In this document: positions 47,434 through 59,007 of the stretch, piece by piece
How positions within the stretch are numbered: position 1 is the stretch's first letter
How the letters are laid out: each line of letters opens with the position of its first letter
Origin: Ophiocordyceps camponoti-saundersi (nom. inval.)
Taxonomy: Eukaryota > Ascomycota > Sordariomycetes > Hypocreales > Ophiocordycipitaceae
Direction: 5' to 3'
NCBI GenBank assembly: GCA_003339415.1
Contig: PDHQ01000007.1
Coordinates: 372,001-436,000, forward strand
Length of the DNA: 64,000 nucleotides
The notes under the pieces: generated by a model
What the model was told of the DNA's origin: nothing
Database searches by the model: none
The model's input: only the letters and a program-made list of their open reading frames with translations
Program-made: the position numbers and the translations under genes

Positions 47434-48328
47434 TCACAAGATGACGCACTTTGAACAGCATCCCTCTTCCCTCTCGCCGTCTTCGACATCCATGGGTTTG
47501 GGCGGCCCGTTGATGCCGGAATTGCCGCCGCTGCCGGTGGAATAGCCTTGCATCTCGCGGTTATATCTCCGAATCTCTCTAACGATGTCGTAAAAGGCCT
47601 TGTCGACGTTGATGCGCGACTTGGCCGACGTCTCGATAAACTTGCAGCCAAACGACTTGGCCAGTGCGTCCCCCTCTGGATCCAACGAGTCAGGGGGGGT
47701 GGGCAATGTCACCTCGGGGGCGTTTCGTTGGGAATCCTACCTTGCCAGGTGACCTCGCGCTCGCGTTCGTCGAGGTCGCATTTATTGCCGACGACGACCA
47801 TGGGGAAATAGTCCTTGTCTTTTACGCGGAGGATTTGCTGCTGAAATGTTGTGATTTCGTCGAAGCTCTGTCGGGAGGAGATGGAGTAAACGAGTAGGAA
47901 GCCCTCTCCGGTGCGCATGTATTGTTCACGCATCGCGCTGTACTCTTCCTGGCCGGCCGTATCTAGAACGTCGAGCAGGGCCACCTCGTCGTCGATGAGG
48001 CACTGCTTGCGATACGAATCTGGTGGGAACGACATCGACAGAAAACGTCAGTCGGAGAGCGGTGAAGTTTCGCCAAGGCGGGAGAGAGAAAAGAGCGAAC
48101 CTTCGATTGTGGGATCATATTCGTCGACGAAGTGACTTTGAATCAATTGGATTGTCAGGCAGGATTTGCCGACGCCACCTCCGCCGACGACGACGAGCTT
48201 GTACTCTCGCAGAAACTAAGCAAGGGCCCAAGGTCAGCAAAAATTGTGTATTAATTAACATTTTTTTTCTCTTTCGGCCTGAGGCCTGGAAGCGAGCGGA
48301 TTGACGATGCCTTTGCGGAGGAAGCCAT
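47434..48328 (-). CDS. RAS1: Ras GTPase (Ras1 type)
   Basis: Exons on the minus strand: 48311-48328, 48101-48215, 47741-48019 and 47434-47675, giving 217 residues. All guanine-nucleotide motifs are intact: GGGGVGKS (17-24), effector region [17 protein letters not shown] (64-69), NKCD (123-126) and ETSAK (152-156). The C-terminus is CCSKCVIL: two upstream Cys for palmitoylation and a CaaX box, CVIL, whose final Leu often favours geranylgeranyl over farnesyl transfer. In filamentous fungi Ras1 controls polarised growth, adenylate cyclase and MAPK signalling at the membrane. The first exon (MASSAK) is inferred: it has a start ATG and correct phase, but would need a GC-AG intron. The intron after residue E44 uses a poor GTTCGC donor. 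Confidence 0.93.
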
Positions 48329-49064
48329 CGCGGCTTTTGCTTTGATGTTTCCTTTTTATTCTTGATTTTTCCTTTTTTTCGTTCCCTTTTCCCCCTCAAA
48401 ATCGAGAGATGGCAGTTGGATGGACCGTGGCCGTAAAAGAAAAGGGAGGGAGGAGTAGCAATCCGACGACGACGACGACAGAACAAATTCAGACGGCTCG
48501 TGTCGGAATCACGCGTGTCTCGGATCGCAGGGGCGGACAAAACGGCGAGCGGCGGCAGGCAAGCCAGAAGGGGAAAAGAAGGGCCGGCTAGGGCGAGCGG
48601 GAACCGAGGTCGCGACAGGGAGAGAAGATGAAGGGGAGAAGAAAAAAAGGGAGAGAGAGAAGAGGAGAGTAAGTGAGTGAGAGAGTGGGAGAGAAAGAAG
48701 TCTGGAGATAGAGAGAGAGAGAGAGAGAGAGAGATAGTGACAGATTGGGGGGGGGGGGGGGGAAGGAAGAGGGGGGAGGAGAACGGACTTGGGTCTCGTT
48801 GCAGGTGCAAGACGAGAGATGGTGATGCGATGTGGTGGGAGGTGAGATGATGACGACGATGGCAGCGGACAATGCACAACGAGGGGGAGGGGAGAAGAGG
48901 GGAGGGGGGGGAGAGAAGAACGGAGACCGGAGGATGTGGATGTGACGGATGGATGGATGGAGAGCGGCTAGTAGGAGTAGGAGGAGGTGGAGGAAGAGGA
49001 GGAGGAGCTTTTTTTTTTCCCTTAATAACTGGGGGTTGGAGAGAGACAGAGAGAGAGGAGGGGA

Positions 49065-49066
<2 letters not shown>

Positions 49067-49123
<57 letters not shown>

Positions 49124-49138
49124 CGGGGGGGGGGGGGG
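49067..49138. repeat. Poly-G tract
   Basis: There are 57 consecutive G (49067-49123), one C, then 13-14 more G. It lies in the RAS1 upstream region. As with the tract near 17.7 kb, the length is probably not reliable in the assembly. Confidence 0.85.
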
Positions 49139-51470
49139 TGGGGGGGCGTGAGCGCGGGTGTGCTGTGCTACGGGCTACGGGCGACAGGCCACAGGCTAAT
49201 AGGCTATCCGTATACCGCACATACATACAGGCTATACCTACAGGCTACAGGCTACTACCACAGGTGTCCAGCAGCAGCGTTGGCGGCTACCTGGTAGCGG
49301 TAGGGCAAGTAGCGGTACCTACCGGCTACAGCCTATCCGTACACCCACGGCAGCTCTCTCTCAGCAGCAGGCTAGCGGTAGGTATTTCGCCCCTGGGTGG
49401 ATGGATGGACGGATGGATGGCCATCTCTTGGCACTAAATGCCCGTCTACTAGCGGCCCAGGCAGTGTAGCAGGCGAGAACAAAAAAAAAAGTCTGTGAGG
49501 AGAGGGGAGGAAGAGGAAGAGGAGGAGGAGGAGGAGGAGGAGGAGGAAAGACAGCTGCGAGCAGACGATTCGGGGCTCAACAGCAGTGGCCGACATGAAT
49601 GACGACCAACAGTCACATCCGTCCGTCCAAGCAAGAGTACATATGTACCTATGTACATAAGTAGCCCACCCCACTCCCACCACCCCTCCCCGGCACCCAG
49701 CACCCAGCACCCAGCACCCAGCACCAGGCCACCAGCACCTAACGGCCCTCTCTCTGTTCCGCGACGGTACCTCGACTACGGCTAACGTGCGGTACAATCC
49801 AGTACGGTTGGGGAAGGCCCGGCAAGCGAAGCGTCCGTGCCTTTTTGTTCCTTGGATCCGCTGCTTCGGGGCATTGGTTCTTTAGAGGGGGGCAAAGGAT
49901 TAGGTGTCGGTACTTTTTTTTTTCCCTCCCCTTTTTTCTTTTTTCTTTGCTATTTTAGATTGACGTATTTATTTTCCTTGTTCTTCTTCTTTTCTCGTGA
50001 TTTACCATGTTCGTCATCGTCTTTCTATTCTCTATTACCATCCGTCTCCGTACCATGTGTTTGGAGCCGGCGAAACGGACCGGACAACCAGCTCCCTGTT
50101 TCCCCCCCCAAAAGCCGATACAGCAAGGATTGAAAGAGAGGAAAAGACAATATGAATTGGGGAGGGTTAAACATGAATAAGCAGTGAATTAATAAACAAA
50201 ACAACGTTATTTTGCTTTCAGCAGTTTCAACATGATGATGAATTTCTTCAACACCAAACCCGGCCATGTACATACATACATACATACATGCTTTGCCGAG
50301 AATCACATCGTTTCACAGCAAAATAATAAACGGATTCATTCTGCACAGAATAAAAGAAGAAGGAGCACAAGTTACAAAAACATCGAATCTCTCGAGAAAC
50401 CAGCAATCACGATGAGAGGCACCGCTTCTTAGCCGCTAACCGGCGCGGCGGCTCCCCCTTTCCCTTTCGCCCCTCTTCCTCCTCACGAGCTCTCTCTCAC
50501 ACACACACACCCCTCTCTCTCCTCACTCGAAAGCCGGCTTGCATGAAACAAGGTCAGACGCACGCTCTAAAACGAAAAAAAAAAAGAAAAGTGCATCATA
50601 AAACAGACCCCCCAGATCAGATGTAAAGGCCCTTTTTTCCCTTCCTCTCATTCTCTCTCCCCCCCTTCTATCAAAGATCGTGGGGAAAAGGGGGGGATCT
50701 TTTGCACGCTGCTTACCGACGCCACGGGTCCCGAAGAGTGGTGATGCATCCAATTGGCGACTGTCCGTGAAGATACAGCACACAAGGTACGAATAGGATA
50801 ACATCGACCAGGTAGGTCCATACATACATACACGCACATACATGCATATGCACACACCTACAGCAAGTAATTACCACTCCTATTCTCATGAGCCATTTTA
50901 TAAAAACCCCTTTCCTTTCGAAAAAAAAGGGGGGGGGATTCAGGGATGTACAAAGCCTTGATCGACGCAATGCAAGACTCAATCAACGAGCCAGACAAAA
51001 AACCTCCGGTGCCTTCCCCCACGCCAACTAATGCAGAGGGGGAAAGAAGGACGAGGAAAAAAAAAGAAAGGAAAATAAAGTGATGAGAAGGAAGAGAAGG
51101 AAAGAAAAAAAAAGGAAGGAAAGGAAGGGAAAAGGCATCTCCTCATGGCATCTCGACGTGCATGCAGCATACATACAGGATGCCCACCTACTTATACGAA
51201 CGCCGTCGCCGAAACCTGCCGTAGGGAATTCATCAAAGAAGAGGAGAGAATCGTCGTCTCTCTCCCTCTCTCTTCTGTTCTCTATCCGTATGTATTCGTA
51301 GTATGTGCGGATTCGGACTTGCATCTTGAACCAATATGCCTCGCTCATCCTCACATATCACACCTTCCTAGTAATGCACAGCACAACGACATCACAACCA
51401 CCCTAATGCAAGCTCCAAAAAGGGGGTTATCACTTATCACACTCTGTCATTCTCTCATTCTCTCATTTTC

Positions 51471-51556
51471 TCTCTCTCACACACACACACACTCACACTC
51501 ACACTCACACTCACACACTCACACACACACTCACTCACTCACTCACTCACACCCAC
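51471..51556. repeat. (CA)n/(CACT)n microsatellite
   Basis: Alternating CA repeats grade into CACT/CTCA repeats over about 85 bases, giving false His/Thr/Ser-rich ORFs. Confidence 0.9.
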
Positions 51557-52359
51557 TCTTCCTCCTTAACCTCCTCCTCTCCCCCCCCCGTCCTCTCTCT
51601 CACCCCTGTGCTTCTAGAATGATGCTCTTAGCTCCTCTCCCCAACTCCACACCCCCCCCAACCCACCTTCTCCCCCCCTTTTCCATTCCCTGGTCCGTGA
51701 TGCCGATTCCTATCTCGTACAACTGTCCATCCAATCCACCACCACCCTAGATAGGGGGGGTAAAGGGGCATGGGCATGGGGATAGCCTGTAGGGCAGGGG
51801 GAGGTGGAGGGGGGGATGGAGGGGTGCCAGATTATCATCCACGCGCCGGGGAAACGTTAACGTTGCCTCTAATAGTCGTACAGACCACGTTGATTTGTCA
51901 CCGCAAATCTTCACAGACATGCCCCGTACATACCTTTATGCCTATCCCTATCCGTATGTACGTTCATACATACCTACTTACACACGTACATACGGATACA
52001 TACATCATTGATACAGCCGCATGCTCCTCTACACCATCTCACCCAAACGATAACGGACCCAGCAAGCAGCCTCTCGAAATTCTACGATGACGAACCAGAT
52101 AACAGAGCAACCAGGGTCTCCCCGGTGTCGAAAGAAGCCGTATCCGTAGTGTCAGAACCTTCAGTCGACAAGCTACTACCGATGTAACCAGAAACACGAG
52201 ACAAAATTCCGTATAAAGAATATCATGACCCATTCTCACACATATGGATATTCCTTCTCAGCTCAAATGCCCCTCCGCCGACCGCCATCGGCCCAGGTCC
52301 GTGCCCCCCGGTCGACCTTCCCCCCTCCGTCCGGTTCTACCAAACCCCCTCCTTCTCGA

Positions 52360-53850
52360 CTACGGATCCTTGTCCGTTCCGCTACCGGCTTCCTCCTCCT
52401 CGGCCTCCGTCGCCACACGCTGACCCTGCACCCGATCCGTGACCTCGGCAACCAAGCTCTCGATGAAAGCTGCATCCCTGAAAAAGACCGCCGTCAGCAC
52501 GTCAATTCACTTCGCTTGTGCCTTTCCACCGCCCCCTGGTCTCTCCTTATCACAACTTCAAAGACGAGGTAGAATAAGAAGAGGATGTAACAACAACAAA
52601 AAAAGGGGGGAAGAAATAAAAAGGAAGAAGAAGAGAGAGAGAAAGAGAGAAACTCACCTGCCCACAAGCGTCACCGTGTTCCGCGACTTTCCCCAGCGAG
52701 GATAGCTCCCGACCTTGACGCCCCTAGCCTCAACCCGAGCTGCCAGCTCGCCGAGGTATCCAGCAATGGCACTCTCAGCCAAGGGCGTAGCAATCAAAAC
52801 CCTGGTCGACCCTTTCCCCTCAGGATCCACCAACCTCGGTAGAAGAAGGGGTTTAAGCCCATCAAGAAGACGAACGACTGCCGCGAAATCCCAAGTTCAG
52901 CACACGTCCAAAACCACCAACCAAAAGACGCCTGCAAAACAACGAAAGGGGGAATAAAAAAAAGACGTACAAAGCCTCGGCACACCCGGCAAGACGTGAA
53001 CGTTCCCGTTGACGACACAGACCGGAACCCAAAGGTCATCGCGCGGAAAGAGAAACTGCTCCTCGCTCGATTTGCCCTCGTCCGTCGGGAGCTTCACCAT
53101 CCGTAGCTTGGCCGTCAGCTCGGGCGAGTCCTCTTCGTAGCTGAAGTTGGGCTGCGAGGGGTGCGGCTTGGATAGCTTCTTCATCTTCTCGAATGCTTGC
53201 TGGTGTAGCTTGAGGGGGAGGTTGAAGGCCTTTGCGATGGATTGATAGGTGATGTCATCGTGTCTGATGGGGAAAAAAAGAGAAAACAGGGGTTAGCTGA
53301 AGAGGAGTGGAAAAAAAGAAGGGAACGAGCTTGATGAGAAGCTCACGTCGGTCCTATACCGCCGCTGGGAAGGGTGTTAGTGGTTCATCGTCATCGACGT
53401 CGACGGCTTCGAAGCCCAATTCCTCACCTGGTGACGACAAAGTCATAACGACGGCTCATCCTCCGAACAGCCTCAACAATATCCTCCTCCTCATCCTCAA
53501 TAACCTCAATCCTTTTCAAGCGCTTCATAAAAACAAATCAGTTAAGAAACCCGCTCCAAAAAAGCCTCACCATTATGATCAAGAGCCGCAAAGAACATAC
53601 GATGCCAAGCGAAAAGCACCATTTCGCCACGTAAGCCGAGTTCGTCTAACCCATCCACGATCAACATCATCTTCCGAGATTCCGAAATTCCCATTCCCCA
53701 AAAGACTCACATCAACAGTCTAGAAGGTAAAGGAATCAGCTGAAAAAAGTCACGAGGGTGATTAAAAAAAAAACAGAAAAATACCTTCCCACCAAGAACC
53801 TCATCGCCTATAATCAAGCAAGCAGCCGTATGAATCGTAGAAGTCGACAT
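52360..53850 (-). CDS. MoCF-biosynthesis domain protein (CinA/MoaB-like, FLAD1 N-domain type)
   Basis: Eight exons on the minus strand (53785-53850, 53711-53719, 53601-53645, 53428-53522, 53347-53364, 52971-53263, 52658-52877, 52360-52477) join in exact phase to 287 residues. Two are micro-exons of 9 and 18 nt. The start AACLIIGDEVLGGK followed by TVDTNSAYVAKWCF, RLKRIEVIEDE and GGIGPTHDDITYQSIAKAF is the molybdopterin-binding (MoCF) fold seen in MoaB, CinA and the N-domain of FAD synthases. Fungal stand-alone members are poorly studied; nucleotide or flavin pyrophosphatase activity is possible but inferred. An in-frame ATG 28 codons upstream (53934) would add MLMLSSRLVSLCSLGRF, an Arg/Ser/Leu-rich leader resembling a mitochondrial presequence, giving 315 residues. 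The gene diverges from GMF. Confidence 0.88.
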
Positions 53851-54367
53851 GATCACCCTCCGAGACCGAGGACGCACCACCGAAAACCGACCTAAGGAAC
53901 AAAGCGAGACGAGCCGAGACGATAACATCAACATGGGCTGGTTATAGAAGAAGAGGGGGGGGGATAAACGAGCGGAGTCACAAGAGACGCGGCTCCTGCG
54001 GTTCCTTCCCCCCCCGTCCTTCGACTTTGCCGTCTCACCATTAGAACGCCACGAAAGCGAGTCTGAGATACCGTCAACCAAAGTATCCTGCGTCAGCCTT
54101 GTCCGTACCATCTACCCCTCATCGCGCCTTGTGCGCTACCGTCCCGCATCCCCAGCTATACTCACGTGAAATGTACTCGGCGAGTCATTGGCGGAGGCAG
54201 CGGGATACGTGGGGTCGCGCATGTCCGAATACGACAGATAACCAACCTCAACCTTCTTCTGCCTCTGCTTCGTCTCTGCTTCGTCTCTTCTTCACCTCTT
54301 TCTCTCGCATCATCTGCTATTCCCCTATCGTCTAATACTGTTTACTTTTTTATTCTGGTATCGAAAC
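53851..54367. promoter_or_regulatory. Divergent promoter MoCF gene/GMF
   Basis: These 517 bases separate divergent genes. The possible N-terminal extension of the minus-strand gene occupies 53,851-53,934. The GMF side is CT-rich (54,245-54,330). Confidence 0.35.
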
Positions 54368-55008
54368 ATGGCATGTCCCGTCTCTGCTATTCTGCGCTGT
54401 TATTCTGCGCTGCCCGCTCGCCCGCTGCTCGCTAACACGGCCTCGTGTCAGGCATCCGAGTCGAGGCTCTTCAAATTCTCCGGCGAGACAAAAGACCATC
54501 TGCGCAAGTTTCGCCTCACAACCTCGCGATCCAAGGAGCCACAGGCCGTCATATGTGCGTCTATTCTTCTCCACCTCGCCCGACCGAGCTGATATCAGGT
54601 CTCTTCCCCAAATCATCTTCTAGATATGATCGACAAAAACACGCACGAGATCCGCCAGGATGACGACAAGACCGTGTACAAGTCGCTGGACGAAATCGCA
54701 GACGACCTGCCCGACCATACGCCCCGTTATATCCTCCTCAGCTATCCACTCACTCTGGTCAGTTCTCTTCTTTCTCCTCTCTCAACCAGCTGCCGCAAAG
54801 CCACTGACGCGACGTCCAGCCCGATGGTCGCATGTCGGTGCCGTACGTCCTGCTCTACTACCTTCCAAATACCTGCAACGCCGAGATCCGCATGTTATAC
54901 GCCGGCGCAAAGGAGTTGATGCGGAATACGAGCGAGGTCGGCAAGGTCATCGATATCGAGTCAGCCGAGGATCTGGATCAGATACCTGGCAAATTGGGCT
55001 CCGAGTAG
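54368..55008 (+). CDS. AIM7: Glia maturation factor (GMF/AIM7), ADF-homology actin regulator
   Basis: Exons 54368-54370 (start codon only), 54452-54554, 54624-54757 and 54820-55008 give 142 residues, the standard GMF length. The protein reads MASESRLFKFSGETKDHLRK, then EPQAVIYMIDKNTHEI, then PRYILLSYPLTLPDGR and PYVLLYYLPNTC, a single ADF/cofilin-homology domain. GMF binds Arp2/3 complex and promotes debranching of actin filaments. The first intron would be GC-AG (GCATGT donor). It is also 81 bp long and open, so an unspliced start at 54368 would add 27 residues. The spliced form is preferred for length. The later introns are ordinary. It converges with NBP35, whose stop codon is 157 bases away. 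Confidence 0.92.
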
Positions 55009-55165
55009 GTAGAGAGCTGTCGGCGTTGTGTACGATGGAAGCGGCTTGATGTTGGCGTTTTTGAATTCGGCGTACCATTCATTTTGAAATCCCCCCCTTT
55101 GGATTGGTCGTGCTTGGTTTCGGCGTCACTGGCGAAAGGGGGAGCACTCTTTGTGGAAGAAAAGA

Positions 55166-56203
55166 TCAGATTGCATCTTCTGGCAGTACCTTGTCCGGGT
55201 CGAGCCCCAACTGTGCTGCGACGCCTCTCGCCACCCGTCTGAAGGCGACGCAGGCCGGGCTGTCTGGGAAGGAGTCTAGATAGCTCTCCCCGTAGTCGCA
55301 CGCTATTCGTATTCGCGGATCCAGCGGCACGGCGCCGAGAAATGGCACGTCCATCTCTTCGGCCAGAGCCTTGCCTCCGCCCGTGGTGGGTCGGAAGATG
55401 AGGCTCTCGCCCTTGCAGTTGGGACAGACGAAGCCGCTCATGTTCTCCACCAGGCCCAGGACCCTGATGCCAGCCTTGCGGCAAAAGTCCAACTCCTTGC
55501 GGACATCCAGAAGCGACACCTCTTGAGGGGTGGTGATGACGACGGCCCCGTCGACGCCGCTCTCCTTGAGCCACGAGTTGACACTGAGGTGTTCGTCGCT
55601 CGTACCAGGCGGCGTATCGACGAGCAAAAAGTCAAGCTCCCCCCATTCGACGTCCTTCAAAAACGTCTTGATAAGGCCATTCTTCTTAGGCCCACGCCAT
55701 ATGATGGCATCATCCCGGTTCGGAAGCATGAACTGGATGCTCATGACCGCCAAGTTATCCATGACCCAAACAGGCGACCAGCCCGAACCACTAACATGAA
55801 TCGTCTCCTCCTCGACGCCCATCATCCTCGGCATGCTCGGCCCACAGATATCCGTGTCCATGATACCGACGGCGCTGTCCGCATTGGCGGCAAAGGCCCG
55901 CGCGAGCAACGACGTGAACGTGCTCTTGCCCACGCCCCCCTTGCCGCTGAGTACCAGTACCTTGTGCCGCACCTGCTCCAGCCTCGCCGTCACCAGCGGC
56001 ACGTCCGGGTCCGGCCCCGTGGGCGTGGCGGACGCGCAGATGGCTTGGTTAGGACAGCCGGCGCACGAATCTGCCTTGCCGGCCTGTTGCGATTCAGGAC
56101 CGGGACAGTGTTCCGGCTCGGGCGCGACGAGGCGCGGTTTTTGCGGAACGGGGTTTTCTAGCACTTCTTGGAGGGATTCGGGCTCCTCGAGTAAGGGGGC
56201 CAT
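55166..56203 (-). CDS. NBP35: Cytosolic Fe-S cluster assembly scaffold NBP35
   Basis: A single-exon gene of 345 residues. Near the N-terminus lies the NBP35-specific cysteine motif C33-x13-C47-x2-C50-x5-C56, which binds a 4Fe-4S cluster and distinguishes it from CFD1. The P-loop [11 protein letters not shown] (86-96) is the deviant Walker A of MRP/MinD ATPases, followed by [13 protein letters not shown] and [11 protein letters not shown]. The paired cysteines FVCPNCKG (C260, C263) bind the bridging cluster with CFD1. NBP35 and CFD1 form the scaffold that builds Fe-S clusters for cytosolic and nuclear proteins. The length and all motifs are complete. Confidence 0.97.
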   Translation of the reverse strand: MAPLLEEPESLQEVLENPVPQKPRLVAPEPEHCPGPESQQAGKADSCAGCPNQAICASATPTGPDPDVPLVTARLEQVRHKVLVLSGKGGVGKSTFTSLLARAFAANADSAVGIMDTDICGPSMPRMMGVEEETIHVSGSGWSPVWVMDNLAVMSIQFMLPNRDDAIIWRGPKKNGLIKTFLKDVEWGELDFLLVDTPPGTSDEHLSVNSWLKESGVDGAVVITTPQEVSLLDVRKELDFCRKAGIRVLGLVENMSGFVCPNCKGESLIFRPTTGGGKALAEEMDVPFLGAVPLDPRIRIACDYGESYLDSFPDSPACVAFRRVARGVAAQLGLDPDKVLPEDAI

Positions 56204-57770
56204 GGCTGGGTGTGTATTGTGCTTGTCTGATCTGACAGGAGGATGTTTGTCGTCCTCCGTTGTCGGCTACTGGCGCTTATTTTATTACATCATAGGGGAG
56301 AGGTTCCAGGTTCATGAGCACGTGACGTGACTGGGATGTAGTCTCGTCACGTGTAGTTGCGCGATAGTGAGGCTCATCGCACGTCCCCTGATTTTTCCAT
56401 CGACGACGACACGACAATGTGAAAGTGCTTTCATAACATCATGGAAGCACAAAGAAATAAATCTCTGGGGTGATATGGAAGAGGACATTAATGCGGAAAG
56501 AACAGTGACCGTCATTGACATGAACACATGTATGTACGGATATATATTTCTCGGTTCTACGGAGTAAATGTAAGAAGTGAGAGCCGCAACAGTGAAGGAA
56601 ACAATTATACGCACTCCGAGATTGCGCATGATCAAACGACCAGCTGATCCTATCGCTCAGACGATCTCATAATCGCGTGTGTGGTCAGACCTCGTACGGA
56701 TCCCTCGTCCAGGTCCCTCGTCCAGGTCAGTAAGTCATTCGCAGGGGTCCATATCTGCGTATAACTACGGATACAGGTAGCTAATAAGACAACGACCGAA
56801 GAAGCACTGACTAATTACATCTCAGCCGCAATCAAGGCCATTCTTCTCTTAAACGACTCTCACCTCAACCCTGACGCACAGCTTCGTCTCTCCCGGACGT
56901 AGCTTCAGCCCCCGGAAGCGAGAGAACGACCTAGTGGCGGTGACGAGCAGGATTGCACCCTCCCGCTCATCACATTCTCCCCACGGGGATCAGCAACTCG
57001 TCGTCTAAGACGCCACCTTGGCTACGACCTTGTTTCTGAAATTTTCCCTCGCGTGCTAAGGTGAGACTGTGGAAGAGAAGGGGATGTGAGACAGGCGCCT
57101 ACAGCAACGCCTACCTACCTACTTAGCCTGGCTCGTTCCCGCCGGAACGTAGGTAATGTGAGACCTCTGTGCTTTTTTTTTCGGTGTTCCGTATAGACGC
57201 CCTTGACGGGATGATGTGCGTCTATCCTCGGGTTGTTCTAACTTTGGAGGAGTAAACCCGTTAAACCTCTTTGTAGAGAGAGAGGTCATAAGAAAGCTCA
57301 TATAAGACTCATACTCGCATAAACAGACAACTGCATAGACAACTCACCGCTGCCACAAGTCAGACAAGCCAAGAAAAACCACCCAGAAAGAAACATGCCT
57401 CATTGATTCAACGTGGAGTTTCACAAAAAAAAACCACACACGTGGCCCTCCCATTCCAGAACCCCCCTCCCCTGTTTCTAAGCCGCTTAAGCTGACCTGA
57501 ACGCCATCCCGAGATGAAGCTAAAAGCCACTATTCAGGAATGCTTATTCCGTATCTACGGTACCGTGGGAAAGATGGCAACCTACACTTACACGGGCAAA
57601 AGGCAGAGACGGATATAGATGAAAGACCGCATAGTGGCAACTCTTGTTCGAGTAACGAGACCTGAAAACAAATATATAAATGCGGCTGAGGCTCTCTCCC
57701 GTGAGGGAGTGAAATCCAAGGCTCGCCTTTCATCACTGTCAAGCACGGAATCTCGTTATCTCCTTTCAAG
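56204..57770. other. Intergenic region NBP35/peroxidase
   Basis: About 1.6 kb with no supportable gene. Short ORFs on both strands lack domains. A TACC tetranucleotide cluster lies at 57,110-57,122. The last 150 bases form the peroxidase upstream region, with an AT-rich element (ATATATAAAT) near 57,671-57,680 that could be a TATA box about 95 bases before the ATG. Confidence 0.45.
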
Positions 57771-59007
57771 ATGCGAAGCTGGCACCTCGTCTCGCTCTAC
57801 CTCGTCACCTTCCTCGATCCAGTGACGGGATTCAACTTCGGGCCCTTCAAGTCACCCTTTTCCAAAGCCCAGGGACCGCTTCAATCGCCGATCCGCTCCC
57901 CGCGAGGACCCAGCGATCCGTCCACCTGGCAGTGTCCGCCCGGGACACCGGGGGCGAAGCGGGATGCTAACGGCTTTTACTTCCAGCCTCCAGGCCCCAA
58001 TGACTGTAAAGCCTGGCCTCCCCTTTCCCTTCTCTTCTTCTGATTGATGTCATCTTTCAGTGGCTGACATGATATGTTCTTCGATTTTGAAAAGCTCGAG
58101 GTCCATGCCCTGGTTTGAACGCCCTGGCCAACCACGGATACTTCCGCCGGTCGGGCAAACAGGTCAACCTCCTCGACATCGTCTTCAACGCCCTCAAGGG
58201 CATAGGCGTCTCTCCGGAAATAGGCCTCATCGTCGGAGCCCTGGGCTACGTATCAAAGCTAGCCGACCTCAAGCGGGTCCTCTCTCTGGGGTTTGACCTG
58301 GACGAGCTGGCCGGTCACCTACCAAGCTTTGCCATCGAGCACGACTGCAGCTTCTCTCGCGAAGACTACGCGCTGGGTGACAACAACAACTTCAACCCGG
58401 AGCTTTGGGCCGTCGCTCTCAAAGAGTTGAGCAAGTCCGATAAAGTCACGGCCTTTTCCATGGGGAGAGCCAAGAGCGCTCGTGTGGACGATGAGATCGT
58501 CCGGCGTGGATTCAACGGGTACGAGCCTCGGGCCATTGCTTTCGGCGCCATCGAAGTCGGTCTCATCCTCACCACTTTGGCACCCCTGAGCCTGGGTCTC
58601 GCCGTGGGATCCTCGCCCCTGCCGTGGGTCCGATCCTTATTCGAGGAGGAACGGCTTCCGTGCGATTGGAGCCCTGTTCCGTTGAAGACGAACACCATCA
58701 CCGCCCTGGCACTGGGTGTGGAATCGTTGCTCGGAGACAAGAAGCTTTTGGGCCACGTTGCTCAAGGCATCGTGCTCACACCTCAGGTAAGAGAACATGA
58801 GCCCCCCCTTCAAAACAGTTGACGGACTAACAGGGGGATAACTCCCTGCAGGGCATCCTGGACGCTCTCTTTCACCACCGAAACGGCACCAGGCCGACCG
58901 AGGACGTCAGAAGACACCAAATGGCTCTCATGAGGAACGCAGTTTCGGACATGGGACACGACGTGGACAGCGTCGACTCGCTCGAGAAGTTGTGGGGAGG
59001 GCAATAG
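57771..59007 (+). CDS. Secreted heme-thiolate peroxidase (chloroperoxidase/peroxygenase-like)
   Basis: Three exons (57771-58005, 58095-58786, 58852-59007) give 360 residues. A signal peptide covers about residues 1-20. The family hallmark PCPGLNALANHG (82-93) places C83 as the axial thiolate ligand of heme. EHDCSFSRED (160-169) contains the acidic EHD triad that binds a metal near the heme propionate in chloroperoxidase. The splice DSRGPCPG is needed to bring the hallmark into frame. Enzymes of this class use peroxide to halogenate or oxygenate organic substrates outside the cell and are common in secreted or secondary-metabolism sets. I could not place the distal catalytic glutamate with confidence; the usual region near LPxxxGW reads LPCDWSP here, so activity should be judged with care. 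No neighbouring biosynthetic genes are seen. Confidence 0.88.

Larger units (their letters stand above)
48329..52359. other. 4-kb simple-sequence intergenic region
   Basis: I see no gene. The left part is the purine-rich (pyrimidine-rich on the RAS1 strand) leader and promoter of RAS1, with (AG)n at 48,711-48,734, G runs at 48,747-48,762 and 49,067-49,138, and (GAG)n near 49,519-49,548. A 7-base CACCCAG repeat lies at about 49,694-49,726. TACATACA clusters occur near 50,268-50,290, 50,819-50,845 and 51,960-52,005. A (CA)n/(CACT)n microsatellite spans 51,471-51,556. ORFs here mirror these repeats. Confidence 0.6.

Noticed and set aside
51145..51750. 201-codon plus-strand ORF with His/Thr/Ser repeats
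   Set aside because: It is generated by the CA/CACT microsatellite at 51,471-51,556.
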